Positions 23,666 through 33,682 of a stretch of DNA of 64,000 bases are shown in pieces. Position 1 is the first letter of the stretch, and every line of letters begins with the position of its first letter. A program made the translations under genes and the position numbers. Source of the stretch: Osedax fenrisi. Its lineage: Eukaryota > Annelida > Polychaeta > Sabellida > Siboglinidae. The notes below the pieces were generated by a model. The model saw only the letters and a program-made list of their open reading frames with translations. It did no database searches and had not been told where the DNA came from. Location: assembly GCA_964019155.1 (NCBI GenBank), contig OZ025243.1, positions 21,073,441-21,137,440 on the forward strand, given 5' to 3'.

Positions 23666-23749
23666 GCGTATCTCAAAAACTACAAGCTTGTAGTAGTAGT
23701 TTTCATGGGTGAAACTTTAGGAGGGATTTAATCTGCATACCTAACAAGA

Positions 23750-24390
23750 ATGTATCCAGGAACACCTGTCGATAGTGATGGTAAGTTAGTTCTTTGCAAC
23801 TTAAAGATGAAGGTACTCATAAATAAACCTATGGAAAGGAATTTTAAATCTGATTATAAGAATGGAAATCAAATTATTGCGGATAGTACCGCTATATCGC
23901 GAAGATGGTCCCAACATTGCGAATACCTATTACATAATCCATCATACCTGATATTGACATACTTAACAAAGTAGTATATAAAACTATGCAATTTAAAATC
24001 ACTTTATATACTCAATGCAGAAGGTGGACAATAAAATTCTACTAAATACACCAGTCATAGCTAAGTGGATAAATAAAATAAGAAGGGATATAAATAAAAT
24101 GGGAGATAACAACAGAAAATATAATATATTATTTTGAAGCCCTTAAAACAATTTTTACTAGGAAACTAATAGAAAACAAATTCAATTCTTCTAATAAATA
24201 TTATTATTATTATAGATATATACACAAAACTTGGTTAGAAAGACTAAAAATTATGGAAAATATCCATATTATTAATACATTCATTAGTCACCTCATTAGT
24301 AAAGAAATGTTATCAAATGAACTTCTCAAATTACCGTACGATAATATGAAACAGTCATACGTATAAGCTCAGTTTAAGGATAACCTTAAA
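23750..24390 (+). pseudogene. LINE linker fragment (between endonuclease and RT)
   Basis: A 74-codon frame (23750-23974) contains DYKNGNQIIADSTAISRRWS then QHCEYLLH. The pattern 'K-G-x-I/L-x-D...I..RW..(Y/H).E.LL' is found in LINE polyproteins just before the reverse-transcriptase domain. Further fragments to about 24390 include RYIHKTWLERL and LPYDNMKQSYV but are broken by stops. No RT motif was found. Assigned as a decayed LINE piece on the plus strand. Confidence 0.42.
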
Positions 24391-24977
24391 CCGAATAAAT
24401 CAACAGAACCACACAGATCTGCAAACATAATGATGATCTAACATCATGACTCATTAAATATGGTTAGGCATAAAGTATTATGTCATAAAATGATAATGTA
24501 TATCCATACATAGAAAATGAATATTATTATGCTACATAATAAACAATATTATTCAAGTTATATTTTATATCACTTTATTATAAAAATCAATGTTTGATAT
24601 AATAATTTTCTTTGATAATAGTCAATAATTCTGAATATTGCGGGTTTCTATTAACTCTTCATTAGATTAACATTCTATACAATCTGTAAATATGTTAAGG
24701 AGATTAAGTTAAGGAAATATACATAATAAAATACCCATAATATATATATATATAATATATATTGTGGTTATGATAAACATACTTAATATAAATATAATAA
24801 TATATAGGAGGTAATATTGAAATACAATAGATTACAAGTTTAATGTCTATGAATAACGTGTTGGATATTTTAGTGGACACGATAATTTGTTATTAAATAT
24901 TACTTTTTAATAGAATATATTTATTTACGAAATAAGTGCCACCAGATGGCAATACTAACGAGAAGTGCAAACTTTAC
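24391..24977. other. AT-rich non-coding stretch
   Basis: No exon or RNA signal recognised before the first EGF-type exon of the minus-strand locus. Confidence 0.5.
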
Positions 24978-25069
24978 CTTTGCCGCCTGTGTATCCCTTC
25001 TCACACCGATAATAGAACCTAGCGATATGCACGCAGTCAACTGTAGTAGTAGTACATTCCTCCTGCCTC
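24978..25069 (-). CDS. EGF-type cysteine-rich exon
   Basis: A 92-nt open segment on the minus strand between an acceptor (ttacgcag) and a donor (AAAG|GTAAAG). It encodes EECTTTTVDCVHIARF then YYRCEKGYTGGK. The pattern E-C...C...Y-x-C-x-x-G-Y-x-G is that of the C-terminal half of an EGF-like domain, which is extracellular and disulphide-bonded. It lies at the downstream end of the 25-45 kb locus. It could be a surviving exon of a multi-EGF secreted protein or an isolated relic. Exact edges are uncertain because its phases (2 in, 1 out) do not match other exons. Confidence 0.55.
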
Positions 25070-25478
25070 CTGCGTAACGTTATGTAATAATTAGTATTAC
25101 GTAATAGTAGTGTTATGTAATAATTAGTATTACGTAATAGTAGTGTTATGTAATAGTTAGTATTGTATAATATTGGTGATATATATCAGTTAGTATTATG
25201 TAATATTAGTAGTATAGACGAGGTTGTCACGCATTGTACCCTATATAGAGCTAATGGTTATATATATGTATCTCAATGTGACATTATGGTAGAATATCTT
25301 TATATTTGTAGTTGTTTAATATATTGCAATACATATTTATGTATTATTTGTAGAATCGTAAGATATTCGAATAACATTACCCGTTAAATATGAATATTCA
25401 ATAATTAACATTGGAGATGTCCTTTACATGTTACATCATAACCTATGATGTAATCACAATATACGGAATAACACTAAC

Positions 25479-25600
25479 CGAAGCATGAAATACCGTATCC
25501 CTTTGACTCCATCTAGTAGGTACACTTGTAAGAGGACTTGGTATCGCAACACGCGGCACAATTGTTCATTCCTTCAACACTTTTGTAATTATTGATATCT
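25479..25600 (-). pseudogene. Broken EGF-type exon
   Basis: Minus-strand segment reading VEGMNNCAACCDTKSSYKCT, then Y, an in-frame TAG, MESKGYGISC and a GTTAGT donor. The S-Y-K-C ... G-Y-G layout is EGF-like, but the stop codon prevents translation as one exon. Confidence 0.45.
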
Positions 25601-25627
25601 ATATAGGCACGATGGTCACATTATTAT

Positions 25628-25629
25628 GT

Positions 25630-25689
<60 letters not shown>

Positions 25690-25691
25690 AG

Positions 25692-25747
<56 letters not shown>
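25628..25747. repeat. (TA)n microsatellite pair
   Basis: Two long TA runs separated by the word GATAGTTA; the same word follows the second run, which suggests an internal duplication of the tract. Confidence 0.95.
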
Positions 25748-25750
<3 letters not shown>

Positions 25751-26565
25751 AGTTATGAAATACAGAAGTTCCAAGAGATCACTTATTTCTAATATTTAAT
25801 ATTATTTACTAATACTCTTACTATTTATTATTATAACTTTCAAACAATTAATTTTAAATTGTAATTATTATGGGCTTGTTTACTGATGAATTGGGTGTAT
25901 TTAAGAAATAAGGGGGCGTGTTTAGTGCATGATGTGGGCGTATCATGATACTAACGAGCACATATAATGAAGTTTACTTAGTAGCCCCAGTTTCAGGTAC
26001 ACCTGCAACTATCGGGAGAGTTCGTGTGCATCGTACCATGCAATTGTCAGTATCCTCGCCTCATTGGTCAATATCTCAACATGTGATCTAAGTAACCGGT
26101 ACACTGCAATCATACTAGAACCTGTCATCTGTGAAAGTAGGCGTGGCCAGGTTATGTAACCGACGATGTGGGCGTATCTTATAATAGGTTAATCAACCAG
26201 TTGGTCACTAGGTAAATAGATATAACTGGCTAAATAATAATCCTAAAACATTGAAACTTTAGTAGGGTATCGGTACTATAGCTAAGATACGTAATATGCA
26301 TGCCACCTCGTACAAGTATATTATAGTATATTCACTTTATGTTTATTTTAACGATATTAATTAATAATGTTAAAAGTTAAACTTTATCCTAGTTTAAATA
26401 AAATTTAAATAATGCATATTTGTTACCGGTTCTTGAATAGTATAGTTACATCGGTTATATTATGTAAACTGATTAACTATGATATAATAACTTGCATTGG
26501 CTGATAAGTAAGTAGGAAGCAGTATTAACTACTTGTGATGTAATCTCACTACTGCTGTTGCTAAC
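25748..26565. other. Intronic or intergenic stretch
   Basis: AT-rich with a slightly GC-richer part (25980-26130), but no splice-bounded open frame recognised. Confidence 0.45.
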
Positions 26566-26666
26566 CTTTACAATCTCTCTTCGAACTGGAACATTCGTAT
26601 CCGCTAAGACATGTGCGAATATACAAGAGTTTAGTGTCTTTGCAGAGGGTTGGGTTTATCTTAGTG
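26566..26666 (-). CDS. EGF-type cysteine-rich exon
   Basis: A 101-nt open segment on the minus strand from acceptor taactcag to donor AAAG|GTTAGC. It reads TKINPTLCKDTKLLYIRT then CLSGYECSSSKRDCK. The spacing C...Y...C-x-x-G-Y-x-C...C resembles an EGF-like module. It is free of stops and is GC-richer than the flanks. Same strand and same type as 24978-25069, but the phases of the two do not form a simple chain, so the complete transcript is not reconstructed. Confidence 0.5.
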
Positions 26667-27221
26667 CTGAGTTACCAGAAGTATTCGTCATTTAATCTGG
26701 AATAATGGATAGAGAGAGTTAGATATCTATAAAAATAATTATAAAATGTATACAGTTAATATAGATATATATATATATGTATATATATATTTGAATAAAT
26801 ATAATATATTATATATATATAACATAGTTTTATGCGAGTGATAAAAACTCCTATTTCGCTATGAAAATAATAGAATAGTTCACTAACAGTTTCAAGTTTC
26901 TGTCATCATCGTTCACAAGGGCAAACATATTCGTAGTTTCCATCTTTATTGTTATAGTTGGCTTCAGGGCACTAGTTGCAACATTATCAATATGCATCAC
27001 TTATATCATTTAGTCTATATTCGTATGAAGCCACACACAGGTATTACAGCACAACATGGCTGCACATATTTAACATCGGTATCTGAAGGATGGCAACGCA
27101 TTAGTTAGGACAGTTATGAGGACATAGATTACTATTACATCTTGTGAAGTGTGAAATGTAATATTATACGCTTTTACAAACATATGTAGCCAACAATAGT
27201 TTACAATACTATATATATATA
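26667..27221. other. Non-coding stretch before LINE fragment
   Basis: AT-rich. A TA-rich run lies near 26762-26820. No exon recognised. Confidence 0.45.
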
Positions 27222-28606
27222 CAGGGGGTGTAATGGAAATGTCTGAAATGACACAGTTTGCATAGCCTACTGCCGCCCTTTATAATATTATTTGGGGGTT
27301 AGGCTCTGCATTCCATTTCAACTTTCCTTACTCTCTTGCTTTGGCTCCCCGTGCCACATCCTGGTAACCATTTAGGCAAGTGGGCTAAACTTATAAGAGG
27401 GGACTAGGAGAGGAGATAGGCGCCACCTAGTCTATAAGTCTACAGAAAAAAATCAATCAACTAAATGACATCACAACAACAACGAAATACCATGCCGGAT
27501 CGGTCGCGCCCCGGTAAAACAACGACCGCGCTTTCCATCGGTGAAAACCAGGATGGAAGTGTAAAGTTAACTACTGGCAAATTAGAATTAGAACAACCAT
27601 TTTACAACATCAAATTATCTAATGCAATAACCACTATCGGAACATGGAATGTACGAACATTAAGAAGATGCGGCAAAATAAATGAACTAACAAATGAACT
27701 TGAACGATACAAATGGAACATAATAGGCCTCTCTGAGACAAGGCTAACTGGATCAGGTGAGATATTAACAGAGGCTGGCCATAAATTATACTACAGCGGA
27801 CAGAGCAAACACTTTGAAGGTGTTGGATTCATCATCAAGAAGGATTTTACAAAATCTGTAATGAATTACTCTGCCGTTTCAAGTAGAATTATGTCAATTC
27901 GTATAAAGGCTAACCCCATGAACATATCCATAATTCAAATATATGCACCGACAACTACCCACGAAGATCAAGAAATAGAAGATTTCTATGAAAGTATTGA
28001 AGAAGAAATTTCCAAAACACCAAAAAAGGACTTTTTAATTATACAAGGAGACTGGAATGCTAAAGTTGGAAAGGATGCAACCTGGAATGGATGCGTTGGT
28101 CGCTTCGGTACTGGGTCCATGAATGAACGAGGCCAGAGATTACTTGAGTTTTCTGAAAGGCATAAATTAGTGATAGCAAATACTTTGCACCCACACAAGG
28201 ACTCAAGAATCACTACATGGCACTCATCTAATGGACTAGTACACAACCAAATTGATTACATTCTGACACCTAAAAGGTTCAAATCAAGTATCATAAGAAG
28301 ATCAACAAGAACCTATCCAGGAGAATATGTGAATATCGACCATGATCTAGTAATGTGCAAACTTCGGTCAAACAAGAGGGAGAAAAGCAAACGGATTCGT
28401 TAAAATGTTAACAAACTGAAAGACCAAAAAATCAGCAAAGCATATTCTGATCATCTAGATGCACAACTCAGTGAAATAGAGAAAAATATGAAAGATTGCG
28501 ACTTGACAGAAATATGCTCTGACTTCGAACAAGCTCTAACTAGTTCTGCTTCAGAGATAATCGGCAAATACCGTAGTAAAAAACAACCCTGGATCACTGA
28601 TGATTA
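27222..28606 (+). mobile_element. LINE fragment, endonuclease half only
   Basis: A plus-strand LINE segment beginning with a GC-richer 5' region (from about 27222) and an endonuclease frame. It continues past one in-frame TAA (28401) with KDQKISKAYSDHLDAQLSEI and ends near KKQPWITDD at about 28603. The reverse transcriptase is absent and the following DNA belongs to the EGF locus. Loss of the 3' half is unusual for LINEs, which normally lose the 5' end, so a later deletion or rearrangement is likely. It lies opposite to, and inside, the minus-strand EGF locus. Confidence 0.8.
27465..28403 (+). CDS. LINE apurinic-type endonuclease domain (craniofacial development protein 2-like)
   Basis: A 312-codon frame. 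After a low-complexity start it shows the exonuclease-endonuclease-phosphatase fold: TIGTWNVRTL near residue 58, GLSETRLTGSG near 95, GVGFIIKKDF, IIQIYAPTTTHEDQEIEDFY near 155, GDWNAKVGKDATWNG near 195 (the GDFN-type catalytic motif), GSMNERGQRLLEF, HNQIDYILTPKR near 260 and NIDHDLVMCKLR near 300 (SDH-type motif). It nicks target DNA for LINE integration. Related host-annotated proteins are called craniofacial development protein 2-like. The terminal TAA interrupts a frame that continues, so the polyprotein is broken. No RT follows. Confidence 0.88.
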   Translation: MTSQQQRNTMPDRSRPGKTTTALSIGENQDGSVKLTTGKLELEQPFYNIKLSNAITTIGTWNVRTLRRCGKINELTNELERYKWNIIGLSETRLTGSGEILTEAGHKLYYSGQSKHFEGVGFIIKKDFTKSVMNYSAVSSRIMSIRIKANPMNISIIQIYAPTTTHEDQEIEDFYESIEEEISKTPKKDFLIIQGDWNAKVGKDATWNGCVGRFGTGSMNERGQRLLEFSERHKLVIANTLHPHKDSRITTWHSSNGLVHNQIDYILTPKRFKSSIIRRSTRTYPGEYVNIDHDLVMCKLRSNKREKSKRIR

Positions 28607-28812
28607 GTTATTACGTCACTCTCGAGTGTTAAGGAGTCATATTATAATCCCGTATGTAAGATGTAGCTACATTAATATTGCAGGGACATTATAATAATAA
28701 CTTAAGATATATTCGCTTATTTGACTAATATCTGTAATTCTGATATGTATGTGTATTCGTATATTTATGTATATACGTACACGCGCCGTAATTCTATGTG
28801 TGTGTATCTAAC

Positions 28813-28864
28813 CTTTGCACATATGTCCTCTGTATCCGTGTTTACAGTAATCGGTATAGGACCT
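28813..28864 (-). CDS. Short EGF-type exon
   Basis: A minus-strand segment ending at a donor AAAG|GTTAGA and preceded by tctatag. It encodes SYTDYCKHGYRGHMCK, i.e. S-Y-x-x-x-C-x-x-G-Y-x-G...C, the C-terminal half of an EGF-like domain. At about 52 nt it is very short, and the upstream edge is uncertain. It lies just downstream of block A of the tandem array. Confidence 0.45.
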
Positions 28865-30442
28865 CTATAGATTAGCGGTCATCTGACGTTGCCGAGAGTT
28901 ATGGGCTCAGTTTGTCGGTGACAATAATTTGTACTAGGATTATTACGAGACGATACCAGAATTGTATTAGGATAATCATAGAACAATGTAGTATCACAGA
29001 ACAACAGGCTTCTGGTCACAAAGGTCTGAGTTATCGCTGCGTTCACGTCAATTTCCGTGTACTGTGTGACCCCCTGATGACCCCTGTGACCTTTTCAACA
29101 CCGACATGTGTATTACACGTATTCTAACTGCTTTCTGTATTATTACACTCTTCATCGTCGTAGTAATATTTACAAGTTTACATCGTTTACATCTGGCAAG
29201 GCATATAATACATTATTAAAATTATATATTAGTTATTACAAACGAATTAAATATTATATTTATTTATTACTAGATGTAATTCGATACAATATGTAAACTA
29301 ATATTATCGTTACATATGTATGTATTTATGTATCATAAGATCATTAATAGAAGCATAATTCTATATAAAAACTAACACAATCATTAAACAACATCACATG
29401 ATACTATTAATGATAACAAACCTTTGCATACTTTTCAATTTCCTCTGTACAGGTATGAATGTATCCGGAATGTTCTTATGAGCATCATTATAATGATTAC
29501 TATAGTACTGCAAGATCTACCACTAGTCTGTTATATCTGTTTGTGTATATTACGTAATGATAAGAGAACACGCAATTATGTAATAGAGAGATTTACTGTT
29601 ATGTAATATATGTTTAGGTGTTGGTTCTGAGGGTATTATGCAATAATTACGTAATATTTTGTATTAATTAACCAGTATAAGATTGTCCATATCTATTGCA
29701 CCCTTTCTTATACTTATAAGTATAAGATCCCATAATAATGGTATACTTCGCTGTAAAGTTATAATACCGCATTTATTGATATCACAACAATATACATTCA
29801 ACATTTTGTCAACTTCTTCACACTTGAAGTATCTTTATATATCTATAAATAGGTGTTGATTACATATTAGTTAAAGTCTATAAAGTAGGTGGAGTGTGAC
29901 GTATGTTAGTTTATAATTAAGTTTGATATTATACGCAATTGAATATCTAAAATAAATTTTAAAAAGTTATCAAATTTATATTTCACATATATTATACAAT
30001 TATATTCATCTTAATAACATAAAAAAAAACAATTAAATATTATTATAAATATGCATATTATATATATTATATATGCATGTATATTCATAAAATACTAACT
30101 AGTATATGTTTTTCCATCACATGTATATCCAGTCTTAAATTTACAAATATATTATCCGTAGGTATTCTTACTAATTAGTTAACAACATTACCACCACAGT
30201 CATCTTTGAAAGTGTTATATTCGTTAATGTCTGAAATACAAAGTGAACTAGGTTAAGTTTAGAAATAGTTTATGTTAAGTTTACTAAATATATATATACC
30301 AAGTTAAGATATTAATATACGGATATTATATGGGAATTAGTTAATTTTTAAACAGTTTGAATCTTAAGATTAAACAATTGTTAAAAGTACATTTACTTGC
30401 TCTTATTTATTAACATAATGATAACGTTATATAATAGAAAAC

Positions 30443-30574
30443 CTTTATATATATTATGAATATCTCCTAATCCTATGAATCCTTCATTATACCTACAAGT
30501 TAAGCTGCCATCCGTATATGAACAAGTAGCCTGGTAGTTACTAGTTTGAGTTCTCAAGTCACATTCATCCATTG
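30443..30574 (-). CDS. Intact calcium-binding-EGF-type exon
   Basis: A 132-nt exon from acceptor ttacag to donor AAAG|GTTTTC, phase 1 at both ends, which is the classic arrangement for EGF modules. It reads MDECDLRTQTSNYQAT, CSYTDGSLTCRYNEGF, then IGLGDIHNIYK. The start (M-D-E-C) fits the D-x-D-E-C calcium-binding EGF consensus and the D-G-S-L-T-C-x-x...G-F-x-G stretch fits its C-terminal part. The usual C-x-C is C-R-Y here, so one cysteine is missing. The equivalent segments in blocks B and C carry an approximately 10-nt deletion that shifts frame, although they retain C-R-C. Confidence 0.68.
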
Positions 30575-30750
30575 CTGTAATTTAAATAGTGAAACAGTTA
30601 AGATCTAATATATATTCAGGTTATCTTCTTCTCTAATATCATCTACCATCGATTCATGTTATATTATAATTCACTATTGTATTGTATTTATATGTAAACA
30701 TAACAAATAGTTGCAATACAACTCCGCGCGTATATAAATAGATAACTTAC

Positions 30751-30894
30751 CTCTACAATAACGACGTACATTGTATCTCCTTACGGATATATATGTATCC
30801 AGTATTATATTTATAACAATACTTCCTGAAGTATCGGTATATATGACACTTCTCTAGTAACAGATAATAGTAGTGGTGGAGCATTCGGCAATAT
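30751..30894 (-). pseudogene. EGF-type exon with in-frame TAG
   Basis: A 144-nt segment with good acceptor and a perfect donor (AGAG|GTAAGT), phase 1 in and out. The split codon plus IAEC gives D-I-A-E-C, the calcium-binding EGF start. After TTTIICY a TAG interrupts the frame. The downstream part reads RSVIYTDTSGS, and in a shifted frame YCYKYNTGY. The same TAG is present at 34796-34939 and 38512-38655, so it predates the block duplication. Confidence 0.55.
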
Positions 30895-32954
30895 CTACAA
30901 TAGATAACTATTATTATTTACTCGTAAAAATATAATGAATGTATGAAAAGATCAGATATATATATATTGTGTAGAAATTGTAGTCAAATAAGATTAACAA
31001 TACACTTAATTAAAATATGCTAATAGTAAGTGAATATATAGATGATATGTGGAAAAAGTGTAGATAATATGTAGATTATAGAAATGTAACACTATAATAT
31101 AATTACATGGATTATAATCTATAGCTAACAAACTCACTAACTTTTATATATTTTCCATCTCCTTGGTAACCATCTTTGCAGATATTAATATGATCCCGGT
31201 ATGCTTTGACATCACACTAGTAAGCTGCAACAACGTGAGTTAGTGTATTTCTGTACACACACGTTTCCCTTCGTATTATATTCATCTAAGCACTTGAAAT
31301 GAAAGATTCCCCGTATGTTCATGTACTTGTAACTCCGTTCGTTACGACTATAAAATCCTCGACGATATTCGTATACATCTACGAAAGAATTTGGGCATTA
31401 TTGTGGGTATAATATGGGTGTGAGTTTAATAGATTATTAAATTGAATAGAATATATATTAACAAATAATCAACAACAGAGAATTATTGAAAATATAGAAA
31501 AGTTAAATTGAAAGAGTTATCTTGATGGATTATCAGTATAGCAAACCTCTACAACTTCTGCCATTACTGGTGTATTCATCGATATATTTAGACATGTATG
31601 ATCCTCAGGTATTGTTACATACTTCCTACATTATTATGTTCTTTAGGTCCTATATCTCCTCTAAATGTTCTGTACATTCGTTTATATCTACAAATGTATG
31701 TTTATAATTAGTAAATAATACTACGATTAAGATATATTAATACTTTAATAATCATAATATGTATATGAGAATGTGGGCGTTATTTTATAGGCGTAACTAA
31801 GGGCGTTACCTTGCCTCCTTCCATTACTTAAGTATCCATTCTTACAGAGAAATATCATTCACTATCCTTTAGTATGTAGCACGGCGATAACAGATATTAT
31901 CCTATGTAGTCACTCTTTAATGTTACAGTATTGTTACTGTTTCCATGGTAACAAGATATATAAGTACAAGCGGATCTAGCATGAGTATTCCGCCCACTAT
32001 GTGTATGTCAAAATAGTCGAACTTGTGGGTGCTTTCATCTATATACACAAATACCCTCAGTTCCCTTTTATTCTATTCCAGTCGCATGATCTAAAACTGT
32101 ATCTGTTCGAGATAGAAAATAGGTGGTTAGCATATAGTATGTGGGTTTCGATTTGATTATTTGATATATCTATAGTTTGTTATTATATTACCCTTTATAA
32201 AAGTGTATAATACAATAAAATACAATAAAATATTATTTAATACGATATCCTGAATAAATATATATAAATAGTGACAATATCACTGTTCCTGTACTATTAA
32301 ACTAGTAACATATTAAGTGCAAGGGAGATATGATGTCCTCTGTAAGAACGCATATGTAACTAGGTATATACACTAACGTTCACATACCACTTCTTCGTAC
32401 TTGGGATTATATTTACATTGTAGGACCTACAATGTAGGTGTCCAATTTACACTAATTAATATCCCAATTTTCATTGTATTCTTTACATTCACCGATATCT
32501 TATTCAGTGATCATTAATTACAAATATAAATATATAAACATATTATTAATTCATATATATAAACATATTTATTTTATACTATAGTTTATACGAATTAATT
32601 ATTTAGTTAATTAATAAATATTCACTATTCTTACCTTTAGTGTTTCCATTTCTCCTTAATCCTATTTGATCATTCATAAATTCCATATTTGTGTTACTGA
32701 GTATGGCGTATTCGTCATATAGGTTAAGATATTGGTCACATCATCTACATTTACAACCCCTTAAACATAATCCCATCCCCAGACAATCAGAAGTCTCCAT
32801 TCGAAGCGATAACTTCTTGGAGTGTTAATGAATCGAGAGTTATGGGTTAAGTTTTTTTAATATCATATGACAATACTTGTCAAGAATTATCTTAGGATAA
32901 TCATAGCACGTTGTAGTATCACAGAATAACTTGCTTCTGGTTATAAATATCTTA

Positions 32955-33056
32955 GTTATTACTGCAATCACGTCAATGTGACCCCTATTTTCATTACGAT
33001 ACAGACACGTATAACTTCCCTCTGTATTAGTACATTCTGCCTCATCGTGATACACT
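32955..33056 (-). CDS. EGF-type exon, open in block A
   Basis: Minus strand, acceptor AG at 33057-33058. It reads YHDEAECTNTEGSYTCLYRN then ENRGHIDV. D-E-A-E-C and G-S-Y-T-C match the calcium-binding EGF consensus, again with the C-x-C second cysteine replaced (C-L-Y). The downstream edge is uncertain; the frame stays open to 32840. In blocks B and C the corresponding site has a 5-nt net insertion after GSYT (at about 37030 and 40746) that causes a stop, so only block A keeps the frame. Confidence 0.5.
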
Positions 33057-33682
33057 CTCTATGTACATCTGGTAAAGAATAGTTAATCATTGCAATTATA
33101 TAGTAATAGAAATTAAGTACATAATATATTTAATATGTATATATTAATAATGATGATGATGATTTTATTTAAACACAAATTCAATTATAAAATTCTTACA
33201 GTGTGACAATAATATATAAAATACAATACATGAAAGTAAAAGTAATGGCTAGATATAATTCGATACGATATGTAGACTATCATATCGTTACATCATTATT
33301 TTTATAAGCGTAACCCTATATAAAAACTAACGCCCCCATTACACAACATTACATAATAATAACAAACCTTTGCATACTTTTCTATATCCTTTACAACACC
33401 GACATGTGTATTACACATATTCTAACTGCTTTCTGTATTAGTACACTCTTCATCGTCGTAGTAATATTTACAAGTTTACATCGTATACATCTGGCAAGTC
33501 ATATAATACATTATTAAAATTATATTAATTATTACAAACGAATTATATTTAATATATTTATTAATGACTAGGTATAATTTGATACAATATGTAAACTAAT
33601 ATATTATCGTTACATAATTATTAATAGAAGCATAATTTTATATAAAAACTAACGCCTCCATTACACAACATTACATAATAAT

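Larger units (their letters stand above)
29417..33682 (-). repeat. Tandem exon block A (EGF-type locus)
   Basis: First of four blocks sharing collinear sequence. Landmarks recur at fixed offsets: AACAAACCTTTGCATACTTT at 29417, 33683, 37395 and 41413, and ATCTACCATCGATTCATG at 30641, 34686 and 38402. Minus-strand exon-like segments in it: a CTEEIEKYAK segment (about 29430-29540), an intact EGF exon (30443-30574), a stop-bearing EGF exon (30751-30894), CKDGYQGDGK (about 31160-31225), a multiply stopped DIGEC exon (about 32390-32510), and an open DEAECTNTEGSYTC exon near 33000. A 310-bp extra block (33346-33682) repeats DNA from 29.1-29.4 kb. Block A is the most divergent and has the best exons. 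Confidence 0.88.

Noticed and set aside
27986..28246. Minus-strand 86-codon frame
   Set aside because: Shadow of the plus-strand LINE endonuclease.
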